Shown: positions 34,704 through 43,234, counted from the stretch's first letter. The stretch: DNA of 64,000 nt from Acetispira formosa (nom. nud.) (GCA_023525915.1 CP026657.1:3744001-3808000); one strand, 5' to 3'. Numbers and translations are program-made. Notes: a model not told the origin generated them from the sequence alone.

Positions 34704-35134
34704 ATGGTCCAGCCCAGGCCCACGGTCTCCGCCCAAGTTCGCACGTCAAAGCAAGGGCAGTCCTTTTTAACGCCAGGAAAATCACGATGGCCCTTAATCG
34801 TGGCCTTGGGATAGAACCCCTTCAACTGACGAATCAGGCCGATCAGGGTTTCATACTGTTCCAGGGTGTAGTTGGCTTCGGCTCGGCCTTTGGAGTCCAC
34901 CCCGCCCACCAGACAAATGCCTAAAGTATCGGCATTGTGGCCGCTGACGTGCGCCCCGGCCTGGGCCTCCGGGCGGCCGACTTCTACTTTGCCGTTGCGG
35001 CGGATGACATAGTGATAACCTATGTCCCGCCATTTGTTTTGCTTCACATGAACCCGCCGGATTTCCGCCGCGCCGATGTCGGAGTTAGGCGGCGTGGCCG
35101 AACAATGAACCACCAGGGCGTTTATAATACGCAT
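34700..35134 (-). CDS. Endolysin: N-acetylmuramoyl-L-alanine amidase (Amidase_2)
   Basis: About 144 residues from the ATG at 35134 (GGAGG upstream). ALVVHCSATP holds the first zinc His, GYHYVIRRNGKVEVGRP is the family core, and ATIKGHRDFPGVKKDCPCFD holds the later zinc ligands (His and Cys). It cleaves the amide bond between muramic acid and the peptide stem of peptidoglycan at lysis. No signal peptide is seen, so export should depend on the adjacent holin-like protein. Confidence 0.93.
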   Translation of the reverse strand: MRIINALVVHCSATPPNSDIGAAEIRRVHVKQNKWRDIGYHYVIRRNGKVEVGRPEAQAGAHVSGHNADTLGICLVGGVDSKGRAEANYTLEQYETLIGLIRQLKGFYPKATIKGHRDFPGVKKDCPCFDVRTWAETVGLGWTI

Positions 35135-35221
35135 GGCAACCTCCATAAATTAAAAGCCGCCCGGCCCTAAAGGGGGAATGTTAAGGCCGGGCGGATGGTT
35201 TACGCGGTAAAAGAAGAACAA

Positions 35222-35262
35222 AAACCCGCGTGTGATTGATATTATCAATCACACGCGGGTTT
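35222..35262. terminator. Strong 19-bp hairpin between regulatory and lysis genes
   Basis: AAACCCGCGTGTGATTGAT pairs perfectly with its complement over a 3-base loop (35222-35240 with 35244-35262). It separates the middle-gene regulator from the late lysis cassette and probably ends the middle transcript. A late promoter should lie between it and the amidase; none was clearly seen. Confidence 0.7.
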
Positions 35263-35312
35263 CATAAGACGGGCATTTGCCAGGGTGGGATTTCTTAGGC
35301 AGGGGGTTGAAT

Positions 35313-35477
35313 TTAATCATCCATCGGACTGTCATCTGTTCGGCCGCACAGCCAATCAATTACGGCAATGATACCGTCCTCATAATTAAGAGAACGAAAC
35401 TTAGTGCCACTTTCCATTGATTCCATTGCCTTATGATAAAGTTCTTCAATCTCCGCGGTTGTTTTTATGATATTCAT
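35313..35477 (-). CDS. Small acidic phage protein (54 residues)
   Basis: ATG at 35477 with TAAGGAGT upstream. It reads MNIIKTTAEIEELYHKAMES and ends with a WLCGRTDDSPMDD tail. The strong ribosome site and tight spacing after the Mor-like gene (3 bases) argue it is a true gene. No known domain. It might modulate the adjacent activator or be a middle-operon accessory protein; nothing proves this. Confidence 0.65.
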   Translation of the reverse strand: MNIIKTTAEIEELYHKAMESMESGTKFRSLNYEDGIIAVIDWLCGRTDDSPMDD

Positions 35478-35479
35478 TT

Positions 35480-35911
35480 TTACTCCTTATCGTGCCGATC
35501 ATAAAGATCAGCAAAAAGATTTTGCTGGCGCGGGTCCGTCCTGGTTGTGAAAACCGTGCGGCCGGTGCGGCGGTTCCTGATGCGGCGCACGGTGCTGGAA
35601 TGAAGCCCGGTCGCCCTCACTATCTCATTGACGCTGGCCCCCGCCGCCGTACTCTCCTGGACGGCTTTCTGAAGTGTACTGCGATTGCCGGTTTCCGGCC
35701 CCAAGGGCAAGGCCACCTTTTGCCCTTGGAATACCTCACAGAGCCGCATGGCCGCATCAAAACCAACGATGATGGAGAGCCAATGATCAGGCGACAAATT
35801 TTCAGGGCTTGGAAAATATACACACTCGCCGCCCCGCTTCGATAAAAAGAAGAGGGTTTTCTCCAGGCCGATCATTTCCACCAGTGCCGTTAAGGTCTCG
35901 CCGCCGCCCAT
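35480..35911 (-). CDS. Mor/C-type transcription activator
   Basis: 143 residues. LTALVEMIGLEKTLFFLSKR GGECVYFPS and IIVGFDAAMRLCEVFQG are the dimerisation half of Mor-family activators. NEIVRATGLHSSTVRRIRNR is the helix-turn-helix. It should switch on middle or late prophage promoters. It is one of the last genes of the early/middle block, next to a strong terminator. Confidence 0.87.
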   Translation of the reverse strand: MGGGETLTALVEMIGLEKTLFFLSKRGGECVYFPSPENLSPDHWLSIIVGFDAAMRLCEVFQGQKVALPLGPETGNRSTLQKAVQESTAAGASVNEIVRATGLHSSTVRRIRNRRTGRTVFTTRTDPRQQNLFADLYDRHDKE

Positions 35912-35914
35912 TTT

Positions 35915-36373
35915 TCAACCTCCCGCCTTTCTCTTGATTCGTTCCACCGCGTAATAAAGCGCCCGCACCACGTTTTCCAATTGCTGAACCGTGGCCCAAT
36001 TCAGATAGTCCGGGCCGCCCTGCTTTTTCAGAATGGCCTCGGCATACTTCCAGGATACCCGGCGGCCCTCCAGCCGCCCCTTCTCCGACAAGAGGGCCTC
36101 GATCTTGTTCACCAGCGGCTGGCGGTCTTTGGGAACCGGCGGCTTGGAATCCCGCCTGTTCCCGTCCGCCGGAACATCCTTGCGGAGCGGTTTCCAGCCC
36201 TTTTGTTTAAACAGGTTTAAAAGGTCATTCAACTGCTCGTCCGTCAGGTCGGCGGCCGACTCCACGTTATAGTTGATGGTGAGCACATGCCGATAATCAG
36301 CGTCTGTCAGGCCAAGGTCTTTCTTGGCTATATGAATCTTGGCCAGCATCCCGCGTCTACCGTTTACAGCCAT
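35915..36373 (-). CDS. Mu gp16-like protein (DUF1018)
   Basis: 152 residues. MLAKIHIAKKDLGLTDADYR HVL is the N-terminal hallmark of the gp16/DUF1018 family. A linker and WKYAEAILKKQGGPDYLNWA TVQQLENVVRAL follow. It is common in early Mu-like operons; function unknown. It lies three bases before the Mor-like gene. Confidence 0.87.
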   Translation of the reverse strand: MAVNGRRGMLAKIHIAKKDLGLTDADYRHVLTINYNVESAADLTDEQLNDLLNLFKQKGWKPLRKDVPADGNRRDSKPPVPKDRQPLVNKIEALLSEKGRLEGRRVSWKYAEAILKKQGGPDYLNWATVQQLENVVRALYYAVERIKRKAGG

Positions 36374-36389
36374 GCCGCACCGCCTTTCA

Positions 36390-36710
36390 CTAAGCCTTGA
36401 TGAAACCGAAATAGTGGGTGGACACCGGCTGAACGACCAATCGGACTTTAAGATCGATCACATTGATTTCACCGGCCTCATTTTTAACGGCCACCCGGAT
36501 TACCTCCATGTGCCGTGCGTCCCACTCGCCGCGCGTCCACATGGCCGCCGCCACTTCCGGCGTGTCGGCCACATAAGGCCCCTGCCAGCTTTCAGGGTTC
36601 TGGTCGAAACCGGCGGCCGTATAAAGCTGGCAATGGTATATCACCGGCCAGCCTTTAGGCGACAACGTACTCGCCCCCAAACCGGCGGCCTGATTGACGG
36701 CTCCGTTCAT
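36390..36710 (-). CDS. Hypothetical early phage protein
   Basis: 106 residues. It has PVIYHCQLYTAAGFDQNPES W, a middle VAAAMWTRGEWDARHMEVIR stretch and a beta-rich end (NVIDLKVRLVVQPVSTHYFG). No membrane helix and no known domain recognised. Its start overlaps the Gam stop by 4 bases, so it is translated with the early operon. Confidence 0.65.
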   Translation of the reverse strand: MNGAVNQAAGLGASTLSPKGWPVIYHCQLYTAAGFDQNPESWQGPYVADTPEVAAAMWTRGEWDARHMEVIRVAVKNEAGEINVIDLKVRLVVQPVSTHYFGFIKA

Positions 36711-37222
36711 TTCCTCACCCCTTCCCCGGCCACGCGGGCCACATCCGGCGCGGCATAAAATGTTTCGGTCACTTCCCGCCGAATGCCCCAGGCCGCCAAG
36801 TCCACATCATCAAGCTTGGCCAGGGCCTTTTTATCGGCCACCGGATTTTTGAAAATAAGATAGGCCGCTTGTTCCGATTCGGCCAGGGCCTCGGCCACCG
36901 TGTCCCAATCATCGGCCACAAGGTCGGATTGGCTCTTGTAGCCGATGCGGCCGCAGGTGAGTTTCAGAGACTTGCGCTTGCCGTTTACGATGGTGTCACG
37001 GTTGGCCTCGGCATATTCCTCCAGGGCCTTTTCCAACATGGTGACGTTGGAAATGATCAGGGCGGATTCCATTTCCGCCACCCGCTTGGCCCGGCTGACC
37101 GCATCGGTCAAGGCCCCGTTGATCAGATCAAGCTCGGCCTTATGCTCGGCCAGCGTGGCCAGGGCGCGGTTGGCTTCGTGCGCCGTTCTGATTTCAGGCG
37201 GCGTGATTATCGGCGTTATCAT
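36707..37222 (-). CDS. Host-nuclease inhibitor Gam (Mu Gam-like)
   Basis: 171 residues. The first two thirds form a long coiled coil (ALATLAEHKAELDLINGALT, AKRVAEMESALI). LKLTCGRIGYKSQSDLV and DLAAWGIRREVTETFYA follow, the core of Mu Gam. It binds double-strand DNA ends and blocks exonucleases such as RecBCD. It is the Ku-like end-protection protein of transposing phages. Its early-operon position agrees. Confidence 0.9.
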   Translation of the reverse strand: MITPIITPPEIRTAHEANRALATLAEHKAELDLINGALTDAVSRAKRVAEMESALIISNVTMLEKALEEYAEANRDTIVNGKRKSLKLTCGRIGYKSQSDLVADDWDTVAEALAESEQAAYLIFKNPVADKKALAKLDDVDLAAWGIRREVTETFYAAPDVARVAGEGVRK

Positions 37223-37436
37223 TTAACAACTCCTTTGAAATGTAAGTGATATCTGTAACCTGAACAGTGTGGGTTTTAATCTCCCCCATGATCACACCAA
37301 CACAGCATGGACAAACACAGTGAGTTGTCACACTTGCGATTACCTCGCCACTACTGATTTTGGTCAGGCGCGATTGAATTTTAAACATATACTGGTCATC
37401 TATATTCACCGCACAGACGGCACATGCCCTTATCAT
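37194..37436 (-). CDS. Cysteine-rich miniprotein, possible zinc ribbon (1 of 3)
   Basis: 80 residues from the ATG at 37436. MIRACAVCAVNIDDQYMFKI and HCVCPCCVGVIMGE give two Cys-x-x-Cys pairs about 35 residues apart, the layout of a zinc ribbon. The C-terminus overlaps the Gam start. It is the last of three consecutive small genes with paired cysteines. Role unknown; DNA, RNA or protein binding is plausible. Confidence 0.68.
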   Translation of the reverse strand: MIRACAVCAVNIDDQYMFKIQSRLTKISSGEVIASVTTHCVCPCCVGVIMGEIKTHTVQVTDITYISKELLNDNADNHAA

Positions 37437-37648
37437 TCGCTTTCTCCTTCCCAAACAAGACCTTGCTGGTTTTTGACCACCTCCAGGCAGTCATTACAAA
37501 CAAGGACTCCTTTCATAGAAAACAAAGGCTCACCTGTCTTGCTGTCGAAATGAGTGGAACTAAGGTCAACCAAGGAAACCATATTTCTGTCCCTGAGGCA
37601 AAGCACACACTGCTCAAGATCAGGCGGTGCGATAATCGTCGTTATCAT
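37433..37648 (-). CDS. Cysteine-rich miniprotein, possible zinc ribbon (2 of 3)
   Basis: 71 residues. EQCVLCLRDRNM near residue 15 and VLVCNDCLEVVKN near residue 50 form two Cys-x-x-Cys knuckles. The first ten residues (MITTIIAPPDL) resemble the start of the downstream Gam protein (MITPIITPPEI), perhaps because the translation start regions share ancestry. It overlaps both neighbours by 4 bases. Confidence 0.68.
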   Translation of the reverse strand: MITTIIAPPDLEQCVLCLRDRNMVSLVDLSSTHFDSKTGEPLFSMKGVLVCNDCLEVVKNQQGLVWEGESE

Positions 37649-38019
37649 TGGTGCCCCTCACTTTCAAACGAAGCGTGAGCCTTCATTGGCTTGAGGCCAT
37701 ATCGGTCAACCATGGCGTCAACTTTTCTTTTCAGTTTTTCCACGCTGACCTCAACACATGCCATGCAAAGATAACCATTGCGAAGTTCACCGTCAGAATC
37801 GCGCACCATAAACGTGGCGGCCATATCGCCACGATGGAACTGAACGCCGCACCGTTCGCATTTGGCGCGGCAGTCATCATTGGCGGCACTGATTTTTTCT
37901 TCCAGCCGATCAGCCACAGTGCTCAGATCCGCCCGAATAAGCCCTATCGGAACGCCGCTGTCTTCCAGCCGGTCCAGCGCGGCCAGACTTCTTTTAACAA
38001 TATTCAAAGCTTTTTCCAC
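37645..38019 (-). CDS. Helical protein with a zinc-knuckle pair (3 of 3)
   Basis: About 124 residues from the GTG at 38019, chosen because AAGGAG lies eight bases upstream. A longer frame begins at 38049. A helical N-terminal half (RSLAALDRLEDSGVPIGLIR) is followed by AKCERCGVQFHRGDM and GYLCMACVEVSVEKL, a two-knuckle zinc site. It is the first of three adjacent Cys-pair genes in the early operon. Confidence 0.68.
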   Translation of the reverse strand: MEKALNIVKRSLAALDRLEDSGVPIGLIRADLSTVADRLEEKISAANDDCRAKCERCGVQFHRGDMAATFMVRDSDGELRNGYLCMACVEVSVEKLKRKVDAMVDRYGLKPMKAHASFESEGHQ

Positions 38020-38021
38020 AT

Positions 38022-38345
38022 TTAACTCCTTATCCGGCAATGCTGACAAGCATGGTGCTGACGCAAAGTCTCCGGGTTGCCGGTGGCCCGCAGACCGATG
38101 CTCATAGCCCGTTCATAAGTTTGGGCGCATTCCATCGGGCTGATTTCTTTTTCCTGATGCGGGCAGATCAGCTTGTCGCTATCGCCATAGAGATTCATGA
38201 TCCGCTCTTCAATCCGGCCGGTGGACGCTTTGTATTTGCCGCTTAAAAACTGGCTCACCGCCGCCTTGCTAAGTTGAAGTTCACGCGCCACCGTGGCCTG
38301 TCCATGTTGATCAACACGTTTCCGCAATATGTCTAAGGCTGTCAT
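38022..38345 (-). CDS. Small HTH (Cro/CI-type) DNA-binding protein
   Basis: 107 residues. MTALDILRKRVDQHGQATVA RELQLSKAAVSQFLSGKY is a clear helix-turn-helix of the phage CI/Cro type. The C-terminal part carries cysteines (ICPHQEKEISPMEC, HHACQHCRIRS) that could form a zinc site. It probably regulates early or middle expression. It is encoded between the gene after muB and the zinc-knuckle genes, with 4-base overlap upstream. Confidence 0.78.
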   Translation of the reverse strand: MTALDILRKRVDQHGQATVARELQLSKAAVSQFLSGKYKASTGRIEERIMNLYGDSDKLICPHQEKEISPMECAQTYERAMSIGLRATGNPETLRQHHACQHCRIRS

Positions 38346-38833
38346 TTGCCCGCCCCCTTAACCTTTTTGCGCTCCTGACGTTGATCATAATGTGGAACAT
38401 CCGTCAACGAAAAGACTTTGGGGTACACGGCAATATTGGTTTCCCCTTTGGGGCTTCTCCGGATTTGAATCAGCCGCAGGTCTTGCAGAAAATTCAGATA
38501 CCTCCGGGCATAACTTTCATCAACCACGGCCACATCCACGATTTCCTGAAAGGGGACGATCAAACAGCCGCCCTTGGCCAAGTTCCGCATCACCGTAAAA
38601 ATGGCCGTCTGCTTTGTCTCCCGGCTGGCATTGCCGTGCTGGTGACGGAAATTGTAAAGCGACTGTGAAAGAGTCAGTTCCCGCCGTTCTTTCAGGTAGT
38701 CGATAGCTTTGAAGGTGGCCCGCATTTCCTGGCCCCCGAAGTTCTCATAAAGGTCACGCACCTCGCCCGATGGATTATCCCGGAGCCACGCCCGGATTTT
38801 CTTTATCTGGCCCGTATACTTTGCATCAGCCAT
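38342..38833 (-). CDS. Early phage protein of unknown function
   Basis: 163 residues. IKKIRAWLRDNPSGEVRDLY and ATFKAIDYLKERRELTLSQS suggest winged-helix-like elements. The second half has DESYARRYLNFLQDLRLIQI RRS, again a helix-wing pattern, so it may be a tandem wHTH DNA-binding protein. It starts at the MuB stop. No family name recognised. Confidence 0.65.
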   Translation of the reverse strand: MADAKYTGQIKKIRAWLRDNPSGEVRDLYENFGGQEMRATFKAIDYLKERRELTLSQSLYNFRHQHGNASRETKQTAIFTVMRNLAKGGCLIVPFQEIVDVAVVDESYARRYLNFLQDLRLIQIRRSPKGETNIAVYPKVFSLTDVPHYDQRQERKKVKGAGK

Positions 38834-39519
38834 TAGGCCGCCTCCTTAAAAATTTTGAGGTCGATCTTCCCGGACCCGCGCACCTTGGCATGGTCCTCAA
38901 GGTTCTTGAGGTGCGTCACGCTCTTGCGAAAATTACCGCCGGCACGAGTCAATACTTTTTCCAGAACATCGTCATCAATGCCCACATCAAGAGCCTCCTG
39001 ACAATATACGGTCAGGTCAACCAGCGACAGCGGCTTGAGTTCCGTGGAGTACAAAAGCCGGTCATAGAACGGGCCGAGACGCATCAGCCTATCGCGCACC
39101 CCTTCATGGCCGATGAACAGAAAGGGGTTGTGGGTAAGGTCATGAACGGTCCGCAGGGTTTCCAGCAAAGCCGTTTTGATGATGTTGGTTTCATCGATGA
39201 TGATCAGGCGCGGCTTTTCCAATAAAGCCTCCACCAGAGCGTCATGCTTGGCTTTGCCGCCGCCGCGCGGAGTCACTCTCAACTCAATCAGCAATTCATC
39301 CATCATCCAGGTGTAGGTCCAATCGCTTTTGGCGCGGGCGTAGACGGCCCGGTTTTCTTTCTGCCCGGCATAATGGATGGCCACCGTGGTTTTCCCCAAA
39401 CCCTTCACGCCATGCACCAGCCCCATGCCCGGAACACCGGCCTCGACACTGTGAAGACTCTCGGCCACATGAATAAATTCCTTCACATTGCCGGTGGAAA
39501 TAAAGACGTTCCTTTTCAC
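38833..39519 (-). CDS. MuB-like transposition target ATPase
   Basis: 228 residues. Walker A GVKGLGKTT at residues 37-45 and Walker B LIIIDETN, followed by an AAA+ lid and a C-terminal helical domain. It forms ATP-bound filaments on DNA, directs the transposase to target DNA and gives target immunity. It overlaps the transposase stop by 4 bases, as in all Mu relatives. It is shorter than Mu B (about 312), which has an extra N-terminal domain. Confidence 0.92.
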   Translation of the reverse strand: MKRNVFISTGNVKEFIHVAESLHSVEAGVPGMGLVHGVKGLGKTTVAIHYAGQKENRAVYARAKSDWTYTWMMDELLIELRVTPRGGGKAKHDALVEALLEKPRLIIIDETNIIKTALLETLRTVHDLTHNPFLFIGHEGVRDRLMRLGPFYDRLLYSTELKPLSLVDLTVYCQEALDVGIDDDVLEKVLTRAGGNFRKSVTHLKNLEDHAKVRGSGKIDLKIFKEAA

Positions 39520-41792
39520 AAGCTCACCTCCAGTTGCGGAGCGGTTTCAACCTCGTCCGCCGCTTCGATAATATTTAACTGCTCCTCATCCGGGCGCGGG
39601 TGGAAACGCTGAACTTGGGTATAATTGTCCCAAAGCCGGAAGATGTGCCACACATCCTCGCGCTTGATTCCCGGCCCGGTGGCGTAATACATGTAATATT
39701 CAAAAACCTTGATCGGATTTTTAGCGTCCGCACCGGTGGGATAAAGCGGGTCGTCTCCATCCTCCTGGGCCGACACCGGAAAGATCGTTTTCGGTTCCGG
39801 CCGTTCGAACTGATAGAGCTTGCCCGGCTGGCCGCCCGACTCCGCCGCCGTGCCGTCATAAGCCTCGGCTGCCTTGCGGCACTCGGCCGTAAATTCATTT
39901 TCATAGTTGGGCTGGAAATTTAAGGCCGTGCTTTCCGGTTCCGGCATGGGTGGAATCAAGGTTTCCTGGGCCTTGCGGATTTTTCCCGTCTCCAGATTTA
40001 CGGTGTAGCTGACATCAATATTTTTACTAAGGGTGTTGGCCGCGCGAATATTTTCCTTGTGTTCCTTCGCCAAGCGCTTTTTATCCCGTTCATAATCTTC
40101 CAGCCGCTGACCTTCCAGAGCTTTGTCATGTGCCACGTCAATGAACTTGGAGCCGTCAAAAACGTATATGCCCCCGGCGTTGTCCGGGTTAAGGCGAAGG
40201 TCAACATAGCGGCCGATATATTTTTGGAACTCAAGGGACGTTGAATTATAAATTCCGCCCTTGTAAAAAATGCCCTTTTTCTGAACCTTGCGCCGATCAA
40301 CCTTGGCGAGCAAAATATCGAGCATCCGCTCATCATGGAACCGGAAAGGTTTGCGCGGCGAAGATTCAAAGGCTTGGCGCGGAGTCATATCTTTCAGCTT
40401 TTTACCGGGGGTACGGGCAAAGCCGCTGTGGATGCGGTTTTCATAAACATCAAGCCAGCACTCAATCAGGTGCATAAATTCGGCTTGCGTCAAAGGCACA
40501 TCTACCGCCGGTTTTTGTGGAGCCTTGCCGTTGGCATCGGTCTTGGGCTGGTCAGTAGGCCGCTTGAAAACTTTTTTAGCCCAGGTGGCCTGGGCGCGGA
40601 GAGCCGCCCGTTCTTCCACTTTATGCCCGGCATAGCCCGGCAACATTTCCTCCAGGTCACTACTGATGGTGCGGAAGAACCGTTCAATGTGGCCCTTGTG
40701 TTCCGGGCTGTAGGGCGGGAGCTTGGGTGTATCGATATCAAGGCCGGTTGTGACGGCCCGAATATGGGTGCTGGAATAATCCGCGCCGTTATCCTTACGG
40801 ATGACCTGGGGCTTGCCCCACATAAGCAAACCCTTACGAATACAAGCTGCCACGGTATCGCTATTGGAAACATTGGCCACCACCACCACCGCTCGGCGGC
40901 TGTAGACATCGATGGCCGCAACTATCGCGCACCGCTTCCCGTCCGCCGTCATGATATCCGCCGGGGTCGAATCCATTTCCCAGGTGTGCCCGGCGAATGG
41001 CGCGGTTGAGAGCGTACCGAAGGCGGGCATAAAACTGTTTTTATAATTCAGCGGATTGGTGTTCAAAGCATATTCCGCCGGATACTTCGCCTTATATTTA
41101 GCAAACCACCGATGCACCGTTGCCTTATGCACCCACTGATTTTGCGGCAAAAGGGTCCGCATCAATTCCAAAAGTTTCGGCACACGAATGTGCGGAGTCT
41201 GAGCAATCGCCCCCCGGAATATCAATTCCATTTCCGGCGTTATCCGCCCGTTGCGGCCGCTGTCACTGAAGTGCGGTGCCAGTTCCGCCAGTCCGCCCTT
41301 ATTGAAAAGAGTCTGCCACCGCTCTAAAGTCTTAGCGGAAATCTTTTTCACCACCTCATAAACGCCCGACTCAATACCGGGGGCCAGCTTCTTGGCATAC
41401 ATCCCGGCATATGCCTCCCGCCCCGCCTCTACCGTACAGCCACCCTTCAGCGTAAATTCACGGCAAGCCGCCAGTATGTCCGCCCGCGCCCTGGCCACGT
41501 CCTGATGCTTCTTCGGGAGCCGGTCAAAATTCTGAAGGCTGGCCTCTACCTGCTCAAGGGGACGGTCAACACTGCCAAGGTATTGAGGATCAAGGTTGAA
41601 AATTTTAGAGATTATGATTTCACGGATATCACTTGGCAGACCCTCATATAAATAGAGGTTGCCGCCAAGACGTTTTGGCCTTGCCACGCAAGACCATTGG
41701 AATAATAGAGCCTGCTCCGCAATGTGCTGTCGCGTACATCCAAGAAGCATGGCCAGTTCCGCGCTGGTGTACTCAAGCTTGATTTTCTGCAT
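39516..41792 (-). CDS. MuA-like DDE transposase
   Basis: 758 residues. The N-terminal winged-helix end-binding domain starts YTSAELAMLLGCTRQHIAEQ. The RNase H-like core has Asp274 (HTWEMDSTPAD), Asp334 (VIRKDNGADYS) and Glu370 (PEHKGHIERFF), a complete catalytic triad. A beta-barrel domain and a C-terminal MuB-interaction tail follow. It cuts phage ends and strand-transfers them. Length is normal and no damage is seen, so the transposition core looks intact even though the tail region is not. Confidence 0.95.
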   Translation of the reverse strand: MQKIKLEYTSAELAMLLGCTRQHIAEQALLFQWSCVARPKRLGGNLYLYEGLPSDIREIIISKIFNLDPQYLGSVDRPLEQVEASLQNFDRLPKKHQDVARARADILAACREFTLKGGCTVEAGREAYAGMYAKKLAPGIESGVYEVVKKISAKTLERWQTLFNKGGLAELAPHFSDSGRNGRITPEMELIFRGAIAQTPHIRVPKLLELMRTLLPQNQWVHKATVHRWFAKYKAKYPAEYALNTNPLNYKNSFMPAFGTLSTAPFAGHTWEMDSTPADIMTADGKRCAIVAAIDVYSRRAVVVVANVSNSDTVAACIRKGLLMWGKPQVIRKDNGADYSSTHIRAVTTGLDIDTPKLPPYSPEHKGHIERFFRTISSDLEEMLPGYAGHKVEERAALRAQATWAKKVFKRPTDQPKTDANGKAPQKPAVDVPLTQAEFMHLIECWLDVYENRIHSGFARTPGKKLKDMTPRQAFESSPRKPFRFHDERMLDILLAKVDRRKVQKKGIFYKGGIYNSTSLEFQKYIGRYVDLRLNPDNAGGIYVFDGSKFIDVAHDKALEGQRLEDYERDKKRLAKEHKENIRAANTLSKNIDVSYTVNLETGKIRKAQETLIPPMPEPESTALNFQPNYENEFTAECRKAAEAYDGTAAESGGQPGKLYQFERPEPKTIFPVSAQEDGDDPLYPTGADAKNPIKVFEYYMYYATGPGIKREDVWHIFRLWDNYTQVQRFHPRPDEEQLNIIEAADEVETAPQLEVSL

Positions 41793-42036
41793 TGACCGCC
41801 TCTTCCATATCTGTAGGCAAACTCAATATATCGTGAGGGCAACCAAGTTCCACCAGCCGCCACAAAATTTTGCGGCGGTTGCTGACACCACGAATGGTCT
41901 GGCTGGCGGCTGTCGGATCAAGCCCAACGGATACGGCCACCTGCTTGACGGTGATACAATTTTCATCCAGCCATTTTTTTATGGCGTGGTAATCCCGGTC
42001 GCGGCCCGCCCCGTGCTTCCCGGTGTAAACTCTCAT
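41773..42036 (-). CDS. Ner-like HTH regulator
   Basis: 87 residues. HAIKKWLDENCITVKQVAVS VGLDPTAASQTIRGVSNRRK is a lambda-type helix-turn-helix followed by LVELGCPHDILSLP. The size and position just before the transposase match Ner, which shuts down the early and repressor promoters. Its last 20 bases overlap the transposase start. Confidence 0.8.
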   Translation of the reverse strand: MRVYTGKHGAGRDRDYHAIKKWLDENCITVKQVAVSVGLDPTAASQTIRGVSNRRKILWRLVELGCPHDILSLPTDMEEAVNAENQA

Positions 42037-42470
42037 AGCGACTCCTCCGCTTTTTTATACTCCAGCCGGGCTTGCTTCAATTTGTAGGTAGCCCGGCCAA
42101 GATCACGAAACTTGCAGTCTTCCGGCCCCATGACTTCAAAACCCTGTACTGCCAAGGCCGCCGCGAATATTTCCGTGTCTTCGAGTATCGAACATAAAAT
42201 AGTCAACGGCACAAAACCCGGCATGTGCCCCGGTGAATTCAAGTCAAGCCACTTATTGAAAGTGGCCTCACTTAAAGCACCGTTGCCCGCGCACATCGAA
42301 ACTCCGCTCTCGGCCGCAAGTTCATTCGCCCGGAAAACAACTTCCGGGCGGGTGAGGCCGGAAGCCGCCACCGCCGCCCGCAGAGCGCACTTGGTCGCCC
42401 GGCCCAGGGCGGCTATGCGGTGGGCCGGGCTGTCGAATAGGCTTAGTTGTTGGTGGGGTGTCGGGTTCAT
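42033..42470 (-). CDS. Early phage protein with a possible sliding-clamp motif
   Basis: About 145 residues from the ATG at 42470. The N-terminus reads MNPTPHQQLSLFDSPAHR, where QLSLF matches the consensus for binding the bacterial beta sliding clamp. The rest is helical (ATKCALRAAVAASGLTRPEV, then a LEDTEIFAAALAVQGFEVMG segment) without a known domain. If the motif is real, the protein may link phage replication to the host clamp. It overlaps the Ner-like start by 4 bases. An earlier in-frame ATG at 42515 is less likely. Confidence 0.65.
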   Translation of the reverse strand: MNPTPHQQLSLFDSPAHRIAALGRATKCALRAAVAASGLTRPEVVFRANELAAESGVSMCAGNGALSEATFNKWLDLNSPGHMPGFVPLTILCSILEDTEIFAAALAVQGFEVMGPEDCKFRDLGRATYKLKQARLEYKKAEESL

Positions 42471-42480
42471 AGTAATTTTC

Positions 42481-43017
42481 TTAATTGGTTTCAATTTGCC
42501 GATATGGTGTGGCATCGTCCATCGAACGCATTTGAGCCAATATCTTTGCTAACTCTTCGGTTGGTATTTCCGCCCCTGGCTCATCGTCACGTCTCCGATG
42601 TGACAATTTATGCTTGCCACAAAAGGCCAGAAAAAAAGAGTTCAGTTCCTTGTTATAGAGTCGGCTATAAAAAGAGAATAAAAAATCGACTTCCACAATT
42701 TGGGCAGGGGTCAACATGGCACCGATCTTATTAGGTGTTTTGCGATCTCTTCCATTACTTGAGGTAATTATCTCGTTATAGAAGTCCCCCGGAGCGTTGG
42801 TCACTTTACGAACCACCTGCATAAGCAACCGCATTTCGGTTTCCGTTTTGTATTTAAAATAGTGAACGGTTGGTTTATCCTCATCACCCAGGTCGGCTTC
42901 GGTAAAACCGTATTTCTCCATCAGGCGATGGAGACTGTTTTCCGCGTTTTCCTTTTCGCCACCGATACCCTTTTCTGCCAAGGCTTTAAGCTTCATCAGC
43001 AAGTCCAACTTTGACAT
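42481..43017 (-). CDS. DUF2786-type early phage protein
   Basis: 178 residues. LLMKLKALAEKGIGGEKENA ENSLHRLMEKYGFTEADL is the DUF2786 signature seen in phage and mobile-element proteins. The second half contains a DFLFSFYSRLYNKELNSFFL AFCGKHKL stretch of the associated DUF7168-type region. Biochemical role unknown. It is encoded early, before the Ner-like gene. Confidence 0.75.
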   Translation of the reverse strand: MSKLDLLMKLKALAEKGIGGEKENAENSLHRLMEKYGFTEADLGDEDKPTVHYFKYKTETEMRLLMQVVRKVTNAPGDFYNEIITSSNGRDRKTPNKIGAMLTPAQIVEVDFLFSFYSRLYNKELNSFFLAFCGKHKLSHRRRDDEPGAEIPTEELAKILAQMRSMDDATPYRQIETN

Positions 43018-43051
43018 AATTTTCTTACCCCCTACTCTGATATTTACTGAA

Positions 43052-43234
43052 CTATTTTGCCCGGTTGTCCAAAGTTTTCAGAAGGTGTCTGGCCCAAGCG
43101 GCCCGCTCCCGGACCTTACCGGCTTCCGTGTTGCCGTTAAGGTCCGGAAGGGTTTCTGCCATGTCACGGGTCATGGTTCCGAAAAAGCGTTCCATATTCT
43201 TAAACGCCAGTGTTTTATTTCTTTGCTTCATCAT
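43052..43234 (-). CDS. First early gene: small basic protein
   Basis: 60 residues. MMKQRNKTLAFKNMERFFGT MTRDMAETL followed by ERAAWARHLLKTLDNRAK, a basic, helical protein. It is the promoter-proximal gene of the early operon, about 130 bases from the operator-overlapped promoter. No family recognised. Position suggests an early host-takeover or regulatory peptide, which is inference. Confidence 0.6.
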   Translation of the reverse strand: MMKQRNKTLAFKNMERFFGTMTRDMAETLPDLNGNTEAGKVRERAAWARHLLKTLDNRAK

